From CAZLWA01 sp964563165 (lineage in GTDB: Bacteria; CLD3; SB21), in contig CAZLWA010000072.1 in the NCBI GenBank assembly GCA_964563165.1, positions 62,001 to 126,000 on the forward strand: DNA of 64,000 nucleotides, read 5' to 3'. Each line of letters opens with the position of its first letter. The first letter of the stretch is position 1. Under the pieces are notes generated by a model. That model did not search any database. It was not told the origin of the DNA and saw only the letters and a list, made by a program, of their open reading frames with translations. Made by a program: the position numbers and the translations under genes. This document shows, piece by piece, positions 17,704-25,684 of this stretch.

Positions 17704-18930
17704 CTATCGCCGGCACGATATTTTATCCGCATATTTTTTCGCAGTGAAATCATCATAGTCGGCGGCAGAAACGGAATTCAGAGAGTGGGAATCCGTGAGA
17801 ACATAAATTCCGACAATTTGTTCAGGAGGCGCTTCGCCGAAGATGCGCTGGTAATCCGCGTACGGATTGACATTTTCTTCGATCCACTGGCGGGACGAAT
17901 CGGGTTCGCTGCGAAGTACGATCGAGTATGTATTATAAAATAATTTTTCTTTTTTGACAATCGAACACGGAGACGCATGGGGGACCCAAATGTACCTTAG
18001 CGTAATCGGGATGCCGATCCAATTTTGATAAAAAATTACGGTCACCGCCGCCGCACGATCGGGATCGTCGTCGTCGATGAGATCGGGCTCGGGGAAATGC
18101 GTCACGCGCCACTTCCACGACAAATACGGATAGGATTTGATATTGTAACTAAAAGGCTTTACCAGCGCGACGGAGGCGTTCTGCGCCTGCGCGGAAAGAA
18201 AAAGATTTCTGTTTTCTTTCCGTACTGAATAGATTTTCTCGTTGTGCATGACGTTGTCGTCTTTTTTTCTCCAGCCCCACGAACGCGGATAGTCGTTCGA
18301 TTCATTATCACTGAAATCGTCGATGGTAAATGCCGGCTGTCCCGATATCTCCGCTTCAACATACTCATTATTGTAGCCGTTGGAAATCATTTCATCAAAC
18401 CCGGCAAGATGGTCCTGAATCAGCCTGAAATTTTCGCTGCGGAGGTCATAGATCTTCCAGCCCGATCCCGAAAACATGAGGCGCAAATCGGTTTCCTCCA
18501 ATGCATCGGCGTGAAGGAGGCTGACTGTTGTCGCCGCTCTGTTATCTGTAATCTCTTCGTCGCCCCAGCGAACGGACGGATCGCCGCCCTTCAGGGAAAG
18601 GCGAATCAAATAACCTGAAAATTCCTTAGTCAATTTTTTTCGGGTGTCCTCGGTGTAACGTTTTTGCCAGGGCTCGGAGAGATTCACCCAATTGAGGGCG
18701 AACATCTTCCGCGTGATCTCTTCCCAGTCAAAAATATCGTCCAACGGATTTTTTGAAAACGCTTGAACCTGCTTCTGCACGCGCGCAGTGTCCCGGAGCC
18801 ATTCGCGGAGAACCTGGTAATGACGTTTCAATGCGTCATTGGGCGATTGCGCCGGAAGCGGGCGTACCGGCATAAAAGAAAGGGAAAGGCCCCAAAGAAG
18901 ACTGTGAATTAAGCGCAATGATGAACTCAT
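17704..18930 (-). CDS. exported fusion of an MlaC-like (Ttg2D) domain and DUF3047
   Basis: A 408-residue protein with signal peptide (SLLWGLSLSFMPVRPLPAQ). Residues ~30-185 match MlaC/Ttg2D periplasmic phospholipid-binding proteins: FDWEEITRKMFALNWVNLSEPW, LIRLSLKGGDPSVRWGDEEI and the closing SGWKIYDLRSENFRLIQDH. Residues ~198-400 form DUF3047: FTIDDFSDNESNDYPRSWGW, YLSWKWRVTHFPEP, DDPDRAAAVTVIFYQNWIG and GIYVLTDSHSLNSVSAADYDD. Each half is a known family; their union in one chain is unusual to me. The MlaC half suggests lipid binding between the membranes, and the context (lnt, LpxH-like) supports an envelope-lipid role. It starts 8 bases after the lpxH-like stop, so the two are co-transcribed. 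Confidence 0.8.
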   Translation of the reverse strand: MSSSLRLIHSLLWGLSLSFMPVRPLPAQSPNDALKRHYQVLREWLRDTARVQKQVQAFSKNPLDDIFDWEEITRKMFALNWVNLSEPWQKRYTEDTRKKLTKEFSGYLIRLSLKGGDPSVRWGDEEITDNRAATTVSLLHADALEETDLRLMFSGSGWKIYDLRSENFRLIQDHLAGFDEMISNGYNNEYVEAEISGQPAFTIDDFSDNESNDYPRSWGWRKKDDNVMHNEKIYSVRKENRNLFLSAQAQNASVALVKPFSYNIKSYPYLSWKWRVTHFPEPDLIDDDDPDRAAAVTVIFYQNWIGIPITLRYIWVPHASPCSIVKKEKLFYNTYSIVLRSEPDSSRQWIEENVNPYADYQRIFGEAPPEQIVGIYVLTDSHSLNSVSAADYDDFTAKKYADKISCRR

Positions 18931-18937
18931 GGTCAGG

Positions 18938-19669
18938 TCATTCTATTTTTTTCAAAACAACGGTATCCCGTTCCCATTCCGCATAGCTAAAATGCGATAT
19001 CCAATCGCCGAGATTAACGTACTTTTTCGCACCGAAAAATTTTTCCTGCGGCAGGTGATGGTGGCCCATCACCACGATGTCCATGCCTTCGTCGAATTTC
19101 TTTTGAAAAAAACCATCGATGCTCCGATCGCCGATATATTTTTTATAGGTGCGGTCCTGACGGTTGCTCATATGCGAAAATGCGGTGGCGAGCGGGACCC
19201 CCAGATCGGGATGCAGCCAGCGAAATAAGAATATATTGAAGCGGCTGCGCAGGATTTTTTTCATGATGCGGTAGGATTTATCCCGGCCGGAAATTCCGTC
19301 GCCGTGCAGTAAAAATATTTTTTTTCCATTTATTGAGACCGTCAGGGGTTCATGATGAACGGCGATCTTTAAATTCTTTTCAAAAAATTGTCCTATCCAA
19401 TGGTCGTGATTGCCCGTCACATAATGAATTTCCACGCCCGCTTCGCTCAAATCCATCAGCCAATGTACGCCCATAAAACATTGTTTAGGCAACACGTGTT
19501 TATACTCAAACCAAAAGTCAAAATAATCGCCCAAAATGTACAGCGTACGCGCTTCATTTCGGACCATCGTTAAAAATGACCGTAACGCCGTGTGTTTTTT
19601 TTCTTCGGACGGCGAATCCACGCCCTGCAGGTGAGCGTCCGACATAAAAAATATTTTTTCTTTGGCCAT
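18938..19669 (-). CDS. lpxH: UDP-2,3-diacylglucosamine pyrophosphatase (LpxH-like metallophosphoesterase)
   Basis: A 243-residue metallophosphoesterase. The metal-binding motifs appear in order: FMSDAHLQG, LGDYFDFW, VTGNHDHW, LLHGDG and MGHHH near residue 200. The pattern, with the conserved RDKSYR stretch, fits LpxH, which cleaves UDP-2,3-diacylglucosamine to lipid X in lipid A synthesis. The frame is open 45 codons further upstream into the GGDEF gene, but the family N-terminus (MAKEKIFFMSDAHL) starts at 19669, 7 bases after the GGDEF stop. Bacteroidetes-type relatives of LpxH are less well characterised, so specificity is probable rather than certain. Confidence 0.85.
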   Translation of the reverse strand: MAKEKIFFMSDAHLQGVDSPSEEKKHTALRSFLTMVRNEARTLYILGDYFDFWFEYKHVLPKQCFMGVHWLMDLSEAGVEIHYVTGNHDHWIGQFFEKNLKIAVHHEPLTVSINGKKIFLLHGDGISGRDKSYRIMKKILRSRFNIFLFRWLHPDLGVPLATAFSHMSNRQDRTYKKYIGDRSIDGFFQKKFDEGMDIVVMGHHHLPQEKFFGAKKYVNLGDWISHFSYAEWERDTVVLKKIE

Positions 19670-19676
19670 TACAATG

Positions 19677-20426
19677 TTACGTAAAAGAAGATGAATAAAT
19701 GACCGTTTGGTTGCGCCCGGCCTTTTTTGCAGCATACATCGCACGGTCGGCAGCCGTCGTAAACTCCTCATTTTCGGGATTGGGGAGTTGGGCTCTGTTC
19801 TCAATCACCGAACAGAGGCCGAGACTGATGGTAATTTTAAACATGATACCGCCGGCTTTGAATTCGTTTTTTTCAATTTCCTGCCGCAGGGATTCGGCAA
19901 ACAGGAATGCATTTTGCTGACTGATTTCAGGGAGCAGAATAACAAATTCCTCCCCGCCGTACCTCGCTAAAATATCGGACTCCCGGATTCGTGACTGTGC
20001 GACAAGAGCAATTCTTTTGAGGACCGTATCGCCTACGGCGTGTCCGAAGCGGTCGTTGACGCTTTTGAAAAAATCCAAATCGAACATGATCAGTGTGAGC
20101 TCAGCATGATAACGGATCGCGCGATGCAGTTCCTCTTCCAATCGCTCCTGGAAATACAGGCGGTTGTAAATTCCGGTCAATCCGTCGCGAACGGAGAGCT
20201 CATGAAGCTTGTCGATGGATCGGCCCAGAAAAAAACCGAACAGCCCGAAAACGGTCACGGTGCCTGTCATCATGTAGTTATAAAAAAATGAGAATTGATC
20301 GTATTCGTCGGAAAGGCTCCTTACAGAAACTTCAACGTGGAGCCACGGATGAATAAGAATGGCGCCGGCGGGCGCGCCGAAACCCAGAATAATTCCGATG
20401 AGCGTGTAACGGAACGTATGATTCAT
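19677..20426 (-). CDS. membrane-bound GGDEF diguanylate cyclase
   Basis: A 249-residue protein with two N-terminal membrane helices (YTLIGIILGFGAPAGAILI; VTVFGLFGFFLGRSI) and a GGDEF domain from ~80. The signature is GGEEF at residues 157-161, an active-site form, and RESD at 148-151, five residues ahead, matches the RxxD inhibitory c-di-GMP site. It should therefore make c-di-GMP from two GTP under product inhibition. No sensor domain is present except the short loop between the helices. It overlaps the lnt stop by 4 bases (ATGA), so c-di-GMP synthesis is translationally coupled to the lipoprotein acyltransferase gene, which is an unusual pairing. Confidence 0.92.
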   Translation of the reverse strand: MNHTFRYTLIGIILGFGAPAGAILIHPWLHVEVSVRSLSDEYDQFSFFYNYMMTGTVTVFGLFGFFLGRSIDKLHELSVRDGLTGIYNRLYFQERLEEELHRAIRYHAELTLIMFDLDFFKSVNDRFGHAVGDTVLKRIALVAQSRIRESDILARYGGEEFVILLPEISQQNAFLFAESLRQEIEKNEFKAGGIMFKITISLGLCSVIENRAQLPNPENEEFTTAADRAMYAAKKAGRNQTVIYSSSFT

Positions 20427-21997
20427 GACGACGCGGGTTTATATTTTTTCCGTAAATCCAAAATAAAAATAATTCCCGTCGAGATAAGGGCTATAATAAC
20501 GATTCCTGCCGGGAACCAATTTCCGTGCCGGGTAAAGAAAGTTTCTTCGGATTGAACGTCCACGTCTCCGGTCAAAATGGTTTCTTCGCCGTTTTCGGTC
20601 TGCTTTCGGACGCGACCGTATGCATCGATGATATTGGAAATGCCTGAATTGGCGCACCGGGCGACGCCGATCCGGTTTTCGACAGCCCGCAAGACCGCTA
20701 TCTGCGCATGCTGAGCAGGAGCGAAGGTGCCGTCGTACCAGGCGTCGTTGGTTACGATGACCAGAAAACGCGCTCCTTTGGAAATACCGTCGCGCACGAT
20801 TTGCGGGAATACGGACTCAAGGCAGACGACGGCAGCAAATGCGATCGAATCCGTCTGTGTGCGGTCCTTGAATAAGGGCAACGTGAGGACTTTCATCGAA
20901 TCGCCGGCGTAATAATCCGATGCGCCGATATCCATGGCCAAAACGTTCATGAAAAACAAAAAGTCCGGAACGTGCTCACCGAACGGGACCAGGTGGATCT
21001 TGTCGTAAAATGAAAAACCTTTTTGGTCCGGGCGCACGAGGAAGATTGAATTGAAATAATGGGGCGCCAAATGCCCGCCGGTTTCCTTGGCAAGCTTCCG
21101 GTCCGGGATACCCGTCAGCAGCGTGGTCCACGGATGGCGCAACGTATCTTGAATTTCTTTTATTCTACGTTCGTCATACCGTAATCGGTTTGGAATCGCC
21201 GTTTCGGGCCAGATGATGACATCGGTTTTCTGCGACCGGAGTTCCGCAGTCAGCCGCATGAGTTCCGTGTACGCAAAATCTTTCTCGAGCCATTTTCGAT
21301 TCGGCTCGATATTCGGCTGGACGATAGCCACCCGGATTGTTTTCTCCGGGGGACGGTCCTTTGCAAGCGCTATGATACCGTAGATAGCCGGTGTAAGGAA
21401 TAGCATGATCCATGCGGCACTGAGCCATTTCAAATTCAGCTGAGTCACGCTTTCCGGTTTTTGAATTTTTTTGATCATGAAAAAGATCAAGACGTTCAGC
21501 AGCACCATCCAGAAAGTAATTCCGTACATGCCGGTGAATTCAATGAATTGAATCAGCGGTGTATAATACGTTTGCGTGGTCGGCAGCGAATGCCAGGTGA
21601 ATCCCAGTTCTCCCAGGGACTGTAAATAATCCAATGCGGTCCACAAAAAAGGCGCTAAAAAAAAACCGACAGCTCCGAGTTTCCGGCAAATATAATTTTG
21701 CAGAGCCCCATACAGTCCCCACCACACCGCGAGATACAGCACCGTTCCCAGATACAGTCCGATCGCCTGCAAAAGCGTCGCACCGCTGTTCCAGTTGAGC
21801 CAATACATCATCGCACCGATGGTGAAAAGCCCGAGCAGATAACCGGTGCGAAATCCGTGTTTATAGGCGGTGGTTTCCAAAATGAGAAAAAGCGGAACCA
21901 GGACGGCATAGGAAAAAAATCCGGTAAGAAACGGCGGGAAACTGAAAAAGAAGAGCACCACCGTTAGCGACGATAAAAAAAATTTGTTTCGCAGCAT
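20423..21997 (-). CDS. lnt: apolipoprotein N-acyltransferase
   Basis: A 524-residue inner-membrane enzyme that N-acylates the lipidated cysteine of lipoproteins. Six or so membrane helices occupy residues 1-215. The nitrilase domain follows from VAIVQPNIEPNRKW, with the catalytic triad Glu265 (IIWPETAIPN), Lys333 (DKIHLVPFGEHVP) and Cys392 (AAVVCLESVFP). A last helix lies near 500. It heads the minus-strand envelope operon with GGDEF, lpxH-like, MlaC/DUF3047 and DUF4349 genes, which suits a role in outer-membrane maintenance. Confidence 0.95.
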   Translation of the reverse strand: MLRNKFFLSSLTVVLFFFSFPPFLTGFFSYAVLVPLFLILETTAYKHGFRTGYLLGLFTIGAMMYWLNWNSGATLLQAIGLYLGTVLYLAVWWGLYGALQNYICRKLGAVGFFLAPFLWTALDYLQSLGELGFTWHSLPTTQTYYTPLIQFIEFTGMYGITFWMVLLNVLIFFMIKKIQKPESVTQLNLKWLSAAWIMLFLTPAIYGIIALAKDRPPEKTIRVAIVQPNIEPNRKWLEKDFAYTELMRLTAELRSQKTDVIIWPETAIPNRLRYDERRIKEIQDTLRHPWTTLLTGIPDRKLAKETGGHLAPHYFNSIFLVRPDQKGFSFYDKIHLVPFGEHVPDFLFFMNVLAMDIGASDYYAGDSMKVLTLPLFKDRTQTDSIAFAAVVCLESVFPQIVRDGISKGARFLVIVTNDAWYDGTFAPAQHAQIAVLRAVENRIGVARCANSGISNIIDAYGRVRKQTENGEETILTGDVDVQSEETFFTRHGNWFPAGIVIIALISTGIIFILDLRKKYKPASS

Positions 21998-22067
21998 GGG
22001 ATAACGGGGTTAGGAGCGAATGCGGAGAGGGTTCATGATTCTGCCGTACGAGTGCCGGCATGAACCC

Positions 22068-23045
22068 CTACCAATTCAATACATACGCAAATATCAGCGG
22101 GGCGACAATAGTAGCGTCGGATTCAATGATGAATTTGGGGGTATCCACGCCGAGTTTGCCCCACGTGATTTTCTCGTTCGGCACGGCGCCGGAATAAGAT
22201 CCGTAACTCGTCGTCGAGTCACTGATCTGGCAAAAATAGGCCCAGAGCGGTATGTTCGTCCGCTGCAGATCCTGATGCAGCATCGGCACGACGCAGATAG
22301 GAAAATCGCCCGCAATGCCTCCGCCAATCTGGAAAAAACCCAACGGATGTTTTTTAGTTAATTCCGTATACCAATCTGCCAGTAGCATCATGTATTCCAC
22401 GCCGGTTTTTATCGTGTAGATATTTTTTATACCGCCGGAAAGGCAGTGCGCCGCGTACATATTGCCCATCGTGGAGTCTTCCCATCCGGGAACAAAGATA
22501 GGCAGCTTCTTTTCTGCCGCGGCCGCCATCCAGCTGTCCTTCGTATCGATTTGGTAGTACTGTTTCAGCCTTCCGTTTAAAAGGATGCCGTACATGAATT
22601 CATGCGGAAAATATTTTTCGCCGGCTTTGTCCGCGCGTTTCCATTCTTCGAGCAGAACGTTTTCCAGCCGCCGCATCGCCTCCATTTCCGGAATGCACGT
22701 GTCCGTCACCCGGTTCATATGCCGGTCCAATAATTTTTTTTCATCCTGCGGCGTCAGGTGGCGGTAGTGCGGCACGCGCTCGTAATAATCGTGGGCGACG
22801 AGATTGAACAGATCTTCTTCCAAATTCGCGCCCGTGCAGCAAATGCCGTGGATTTTATCCTGACGGATCATTTCCGCGAGGGACAATCCCAATTCCGCCG
22901 TGCTCATCGCGCCCGCGAGCGTTACGAACATTTTTCCATTCTGCGCCAGAAGGTTTTCATACCCTTTGGCCGCATCCACCAGCGCCGCCGCGTTGAAGTG
23001 ACGGTACTGATGTTCAATAAATTGTGAAATCGATCCTTTTGCCAT
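22068..23045 (-). CDS. deoxyhypusine-synthase-like protein
   Basis: A 325-residue member of the deoxyhypusine synthase family. MFVTLAGAMSTAELGLSLAEMI, CTGANLEEDLFNLVAHDYYERVPHYR, PIFVPGWEDSTMGNMYAAH and FFQIGGGIAGDFPICVVPML are family blocks of the NAD/spermidine site. TWGKLGVD carries the catalytic lysine (Lys297, equivalent to the WGK lysine of eukaryotic enzymes). In bacteria, which lack eIF5A, such proteins transfer an aminobutyl group to another amine, as in homospermidine formation, or have unknown acceptors. The adjacent arginine decarboxylase supports polyamine metabolism. ATG 23045 is preceded by GAAGGAA at 11 bases; the in-frame TTG at 23063 is less likely. Confidence 0.9.
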   Translation of the reverse strand: MAKGSISQFIEHQYRHFNAAALVDAAKGYENLLAQNGKMFVTLAGAMSTAELGLSLAEMIRQDKIHGICCTGANLEEDLFNLVAHDYYERVPHYRHLTPQDEKKLLDRHMNRVTDTCIPEMEAMRRLENVLLEEWKRADKAGEKYFPHEFMYGILLNGRLKQYYQIDTKDSWMAAAAEKKLPIFVPGWEDSTMGNMYAAHCLSGGIKNIYTIKTGVEYMMLLADWYTELTKKHPLGFFQIGGGIAGDFPICVVPMLHQDLQRTNIPLWAYFCQISDSTTSYGSYSGAVPNEKITWGKLGVDTPKFIIESDATIVAPLIFAYVLNW

Positions 23046-23136
23046 AGCGGGGAGTTCCTTCAAAATCTAAGGTTCTGGTTAATGCCTGATCAAGATTGAT
23101 AAAGTTAGAAAAAGGTATACGGCCCACCGCGGAACA

Positions 23137-25065
23137 CTACCGGTCGCTGACTTTACCGTTTTTGAATTGCAGATACGTATAGTCCTTCAGACCCAGTTCA
23201 TACGCATCCAACAAACGCACGCCTTCGCTGGGCTTGATGATGCCTTCTTTAATACGCTGGTCCACGGTCTTCTTGATAAGCTTGATGATTTCATTTTCAT
23301 TGTATTGCACGAGCGACAAAACCTGGCTTACATTCGAACCCGGAATCGTCTCCTCGACGTAATAGTTTTCCGGTTCTTCATCGTCCATGAAAATGTGCAC
23401 TTCATTCACTCGGCCGAACAAATTATGCATGTCGCCCATGATATCCTGATACGCGCCGAGTAAGAAAATTCCGAGATAATACGGCTGATCGTTCAGCGGA
23501 TGCAATTCCAATTTGTCCTTGACGTCTTTGAGGTCAATGAACTTTGTGATTTTTCCATCCGAATCGCACGTGATATCCACAAGGGTGGCGCGTTTCGACG
23601 GCTCTTCATCCAGCCGGTGAATCGGCACGATAGGGAACAGATGGTCGATCGCCCAATGATCGAGCAGCGATTGGAAAATCGAAAAATTGCATAAATACTG
23701 ATCCGCCAGCTTCGGCTCCAGTTCCGCAAGCTCTTCCGGAATCACCTCCATCGTTTTAGAATACTCGCGAATGACGGTGACAATTTCCCAATACAGGCTT
23801 TCCGCCTTGGCCTTTTCCGTCAGCGTCAGGTAACCCAGCGAAAAAAGGGACGTGGCTTCTTCACGCCGCTGCGCCGCATCATGATACACTTCGAGGTAGT
23901 TCGTATTTTTTTTGTGCAATTGATGACGGATGTCGAGCAGCTCCTGAATGATATCCGGATCGTCGGGGGTGTAATCAAATTTTCTTTGTGCCGGATGTTT
24001 TTCGATGTTGCCGAAAATTTCCAGCACCAGCACGGAATGATGGGCGACGATCGCGCGCCCGCTTTCGGTCACGATATTGGGATGCGGAATGTCCTCGCTG
24101 TTGCAGATTTCCAAAATCGTGTACACCACGTCGTTGGCATATTCCTGTAACGTATAATTCATGCTGCTGCGAAACGTTGTGCGTGATCCGTCGTAGTCTA
24201 CGCCCAGTCCTCCGCCGACGTCAATGTACTGAATGGGCATGCCCATTTTATGGGCGCTCACGTAGATGCGCGCCGCTTCTTTCACGGCGGCTTTCACCGT
24301 GCGAATATCAGGAATTTGTGAGCCGATGTGAAAATGGAGCAGCTTGAACGTATGCGCGAGGTTGCGTTCCTTAAGAATTTCGATCGCTTCAATGAATTCC
24401 GGGGTGGAAAGACCGAACTTCGAATGATCGCCGCTCGACCCTTCCCATTTACCCGCGCTCTTTGTATTCAGTTTCGCGCGAATGCCGATGGCCGGCTCAA
24501 CACCGAGCTCCTGTGAAATCTGCAAAATCTGTTTCAGTTCGGAAAGTTTCTCTACGACGATGATTACATTTTTTTTCAATTGCTTCCCCAGCAAAGCCAT
24601 GCGTATGAAAGCAGCATCTTTGTATCCGTTGGCAATGATCAGCGTGTCTTTGTCTTCGATCAGGGCCAGTGCGACGTAAAGTTCCGGTTTGCTGCCGCAT
24701 TCGATGCCGTAGCCGTAAGGAATGCCCGCGTCTAAAATTTCCTCGACGGCTTCGCGCAGCTGATTGACTTTGATCGGGAATACGCCTGTGTATTGGCCCT
24801 GATAATTATATTCGCTGATCGCGCTTCGAAAACTCTCATTGAGTTCTTTGACCCGGCTCCGCAGAATATCCTGAAAGCGGATCAGCACGGGAATTTCAAT
24901 TCCTCGAGAACGAATTTCTTCGATGACGGTGTAGAGGTCAATAGATTTGTTGGGTTCTTTAGTGGGCGTAACAGAAATGTGGCCTTTAGGATTGATATGA
25001 AAATAACCGGCACCCCATTCCTCGACGTTGTAGATCTTGTTGGATTCTTCCGTGCTCCAAGCCAA
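23137..25065 (-). CDS. speA: biosynthetic arginine decarboxylase
   Basis: A 642-residue PLP-dependent decarboxylase of normal length for SpeA, converting arginine to agmatine. GVFPIKVNQ carries the PLP lysine (Lys99). KFGLSTPEFIEAIEIL, LLHFHIGSQIPDIRTVK, YIDVGGGLGVDYDGS and TESGRAIVAHH are family blocks of the barrel, followed by the four-helix insertion and the C-terminal domain (VDITCDSDGKITKFID; LLGAYQDIMGDMHNLFGRVNEVHIF). It starts with TTG, with AGGAG nine bases upstream, and has a well-placed promoter. The deoxyhypusine-synthase-like gene follows on the same strand after 91 bases. Confidence 0.96.
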   Translation of the reverse strand: MAWSTEESNKIYNVEEWGAGYFHINPKGHISVTPTKEPNKSIDLYTVIEEIRSRGIEIPVLIRFQDILRSRVKELNESFRSAISEYNYQGQYTGVFPIKVNQLREAVEEILDAGIPYGYGIECGSKPELYVALALIEDKDTLIIANGYKDAAFIRMALLGKQLKKNVIIVVEKLSELKQILQISQELGVEPAIGIRAKLNTKSAGKWEGSSGDHSKFGLSTPEFIEAIEILKERNLAHTFKLLHFHIGSQIPDIRTVKAAVKEAARIYVSAHKMGMPIQYIDVGGGLGVDYDGSRTTFRSSMNYTLQEYANDVVYTILEICNSEDIPHPNIVTESGRAIVAHHSVLVLEIFGNIEKHPAQRKFDYTPDDPDIIQELLDIRHQLHKKNTNYLEVYHDAAQRREEATSLFSLGYLTLTEKAKAESLYWEIVTVIREYSKTMEVIPEELAELEPKLADQYLCNFSIFQSLLDHWAIDHLFPIVPIHRLDEEPSKRATLVDITCDSDGKITKFIDLKDVKDKLELHPLNDQPYYLGIFLLGAYQDIMGDMHNLFGRVNEVHIFMDDEEPENYYVEETIPGSNVSQVLSLVQYNENEIIKLIKKTVDQRIKEGIIKPSEGVRLLDAYELGLKDYTYLQFKNGKVSDR

Positions 25066-25112
25066 TGCGGTAGGCTCCTGATTTTTTTTTTGCGGTAAAA
25101 TTTCGTTCTAAA

Positions 25113-25141
25113 AACATATTAAAAGCTCAATATAAATGCAA
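25113..25141 (-). promoter_or_regulatory. speA promoter
   Basis: Minus strand: TTGCAT (25141-25136), 17 bases, TATGTT (25118-25113). Transcription would begin about 40 bases before the TTG start of speA. Confidence 0.6.
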
Positions 25142-25532
25142 TAGGGTTTTTTATAAATTTTACGGATCATGTCCGTCCCGGTTCGGCCGGGATAAATTCC
25201 TCACGATATGAGGAAAACGTCACATTGTTTTTGACGTAACAGGGTGGCCGTGCACAGTTGTTACCTTCACGGATAGGCAGAACAGGATGCGTACAGGATA
25301 TGAAAAGGTACACAAAAAAGTCATTCACAGATTACTTGGGAATTCTGAAAAACTCAAATCTTTACACCGATCGCGCTGCCCGAATCGCCCGGAAATGGCG
25401 CGAGTGAACTTTTCGTATGCAGAAGTATCTTCGTTGCCCTTTCCGGCAGTCTCCGTTTGATGAAGGTCACGCGGCCGCGGCTTAACGTAAGGTTTAGTCC
25501 GCCGGGTTCCTGAGGGTAAACCAATAAAACGC
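25142..25532. other. 391-bp intergenic region with consecutive hairpins, possible structured RNA
   Basis: No gene is seen here. Three adjacent strong hairpins occur at 25176-25192 (TCCCGG-TTCGG-CCGGGA), 25197-25215 (TTCCTCA-CGATA-TGAGGAA) and 25217-25237 (ACGTCA-N9-TGACGT), none followed by a T-run. Towards the right end GGTTTA...TAAACC (about 25491-25522) encloses a GC-rich stretch. The order and density of stems would suit a small structured RNA or a regulatory leader, but I recognise no known RNA family (not tmRNA, and no RNase P core). Confidence 0.35.
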
Positions 25533-25561
25533 TTGACTTATTAAAGATTATTTCTTATCTT
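25533..25561 (+). promoter_or_regulatory. promoter of the M23 endopeptidase gene
   Basis: TTGACT (25533-25538), 17 bases, TATCTT (25556-25561). The same two hexamers and spacing recur at 44823-44851 in this window, which strengthens both. The leader to the ATG at 25685 is about 115 bases. Confidence 0.75.
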
Positions 25562-25684
25562 TCAACAGGTTTTAATGCATTGAAAATTTCAAATTATATG
25601 AACCGGACCCTTTCATTTTTGATGTAATGAAAGGATTTTTTGTTTGCGGGCTTTTCGGTATCGTGTAGTGAGGATTGTGAACTT

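Noticed and set aside
22068..23045. True hypusination system or archaeal/eukaryotic contamination
   Set aside because: The neighbours are ordinary bacterial genes, and DHS-like proteins are known in bacteria; no eIF5A is visible.
25142..25532. tmRNA, 6S RNA or RNase P RNA
   Set aside because: I found none of the conserved landmarks (no tRNA-like 3' end, no resume codons, no complete P RNA core such as GAGGAAAGTCC); only generic hairpins.
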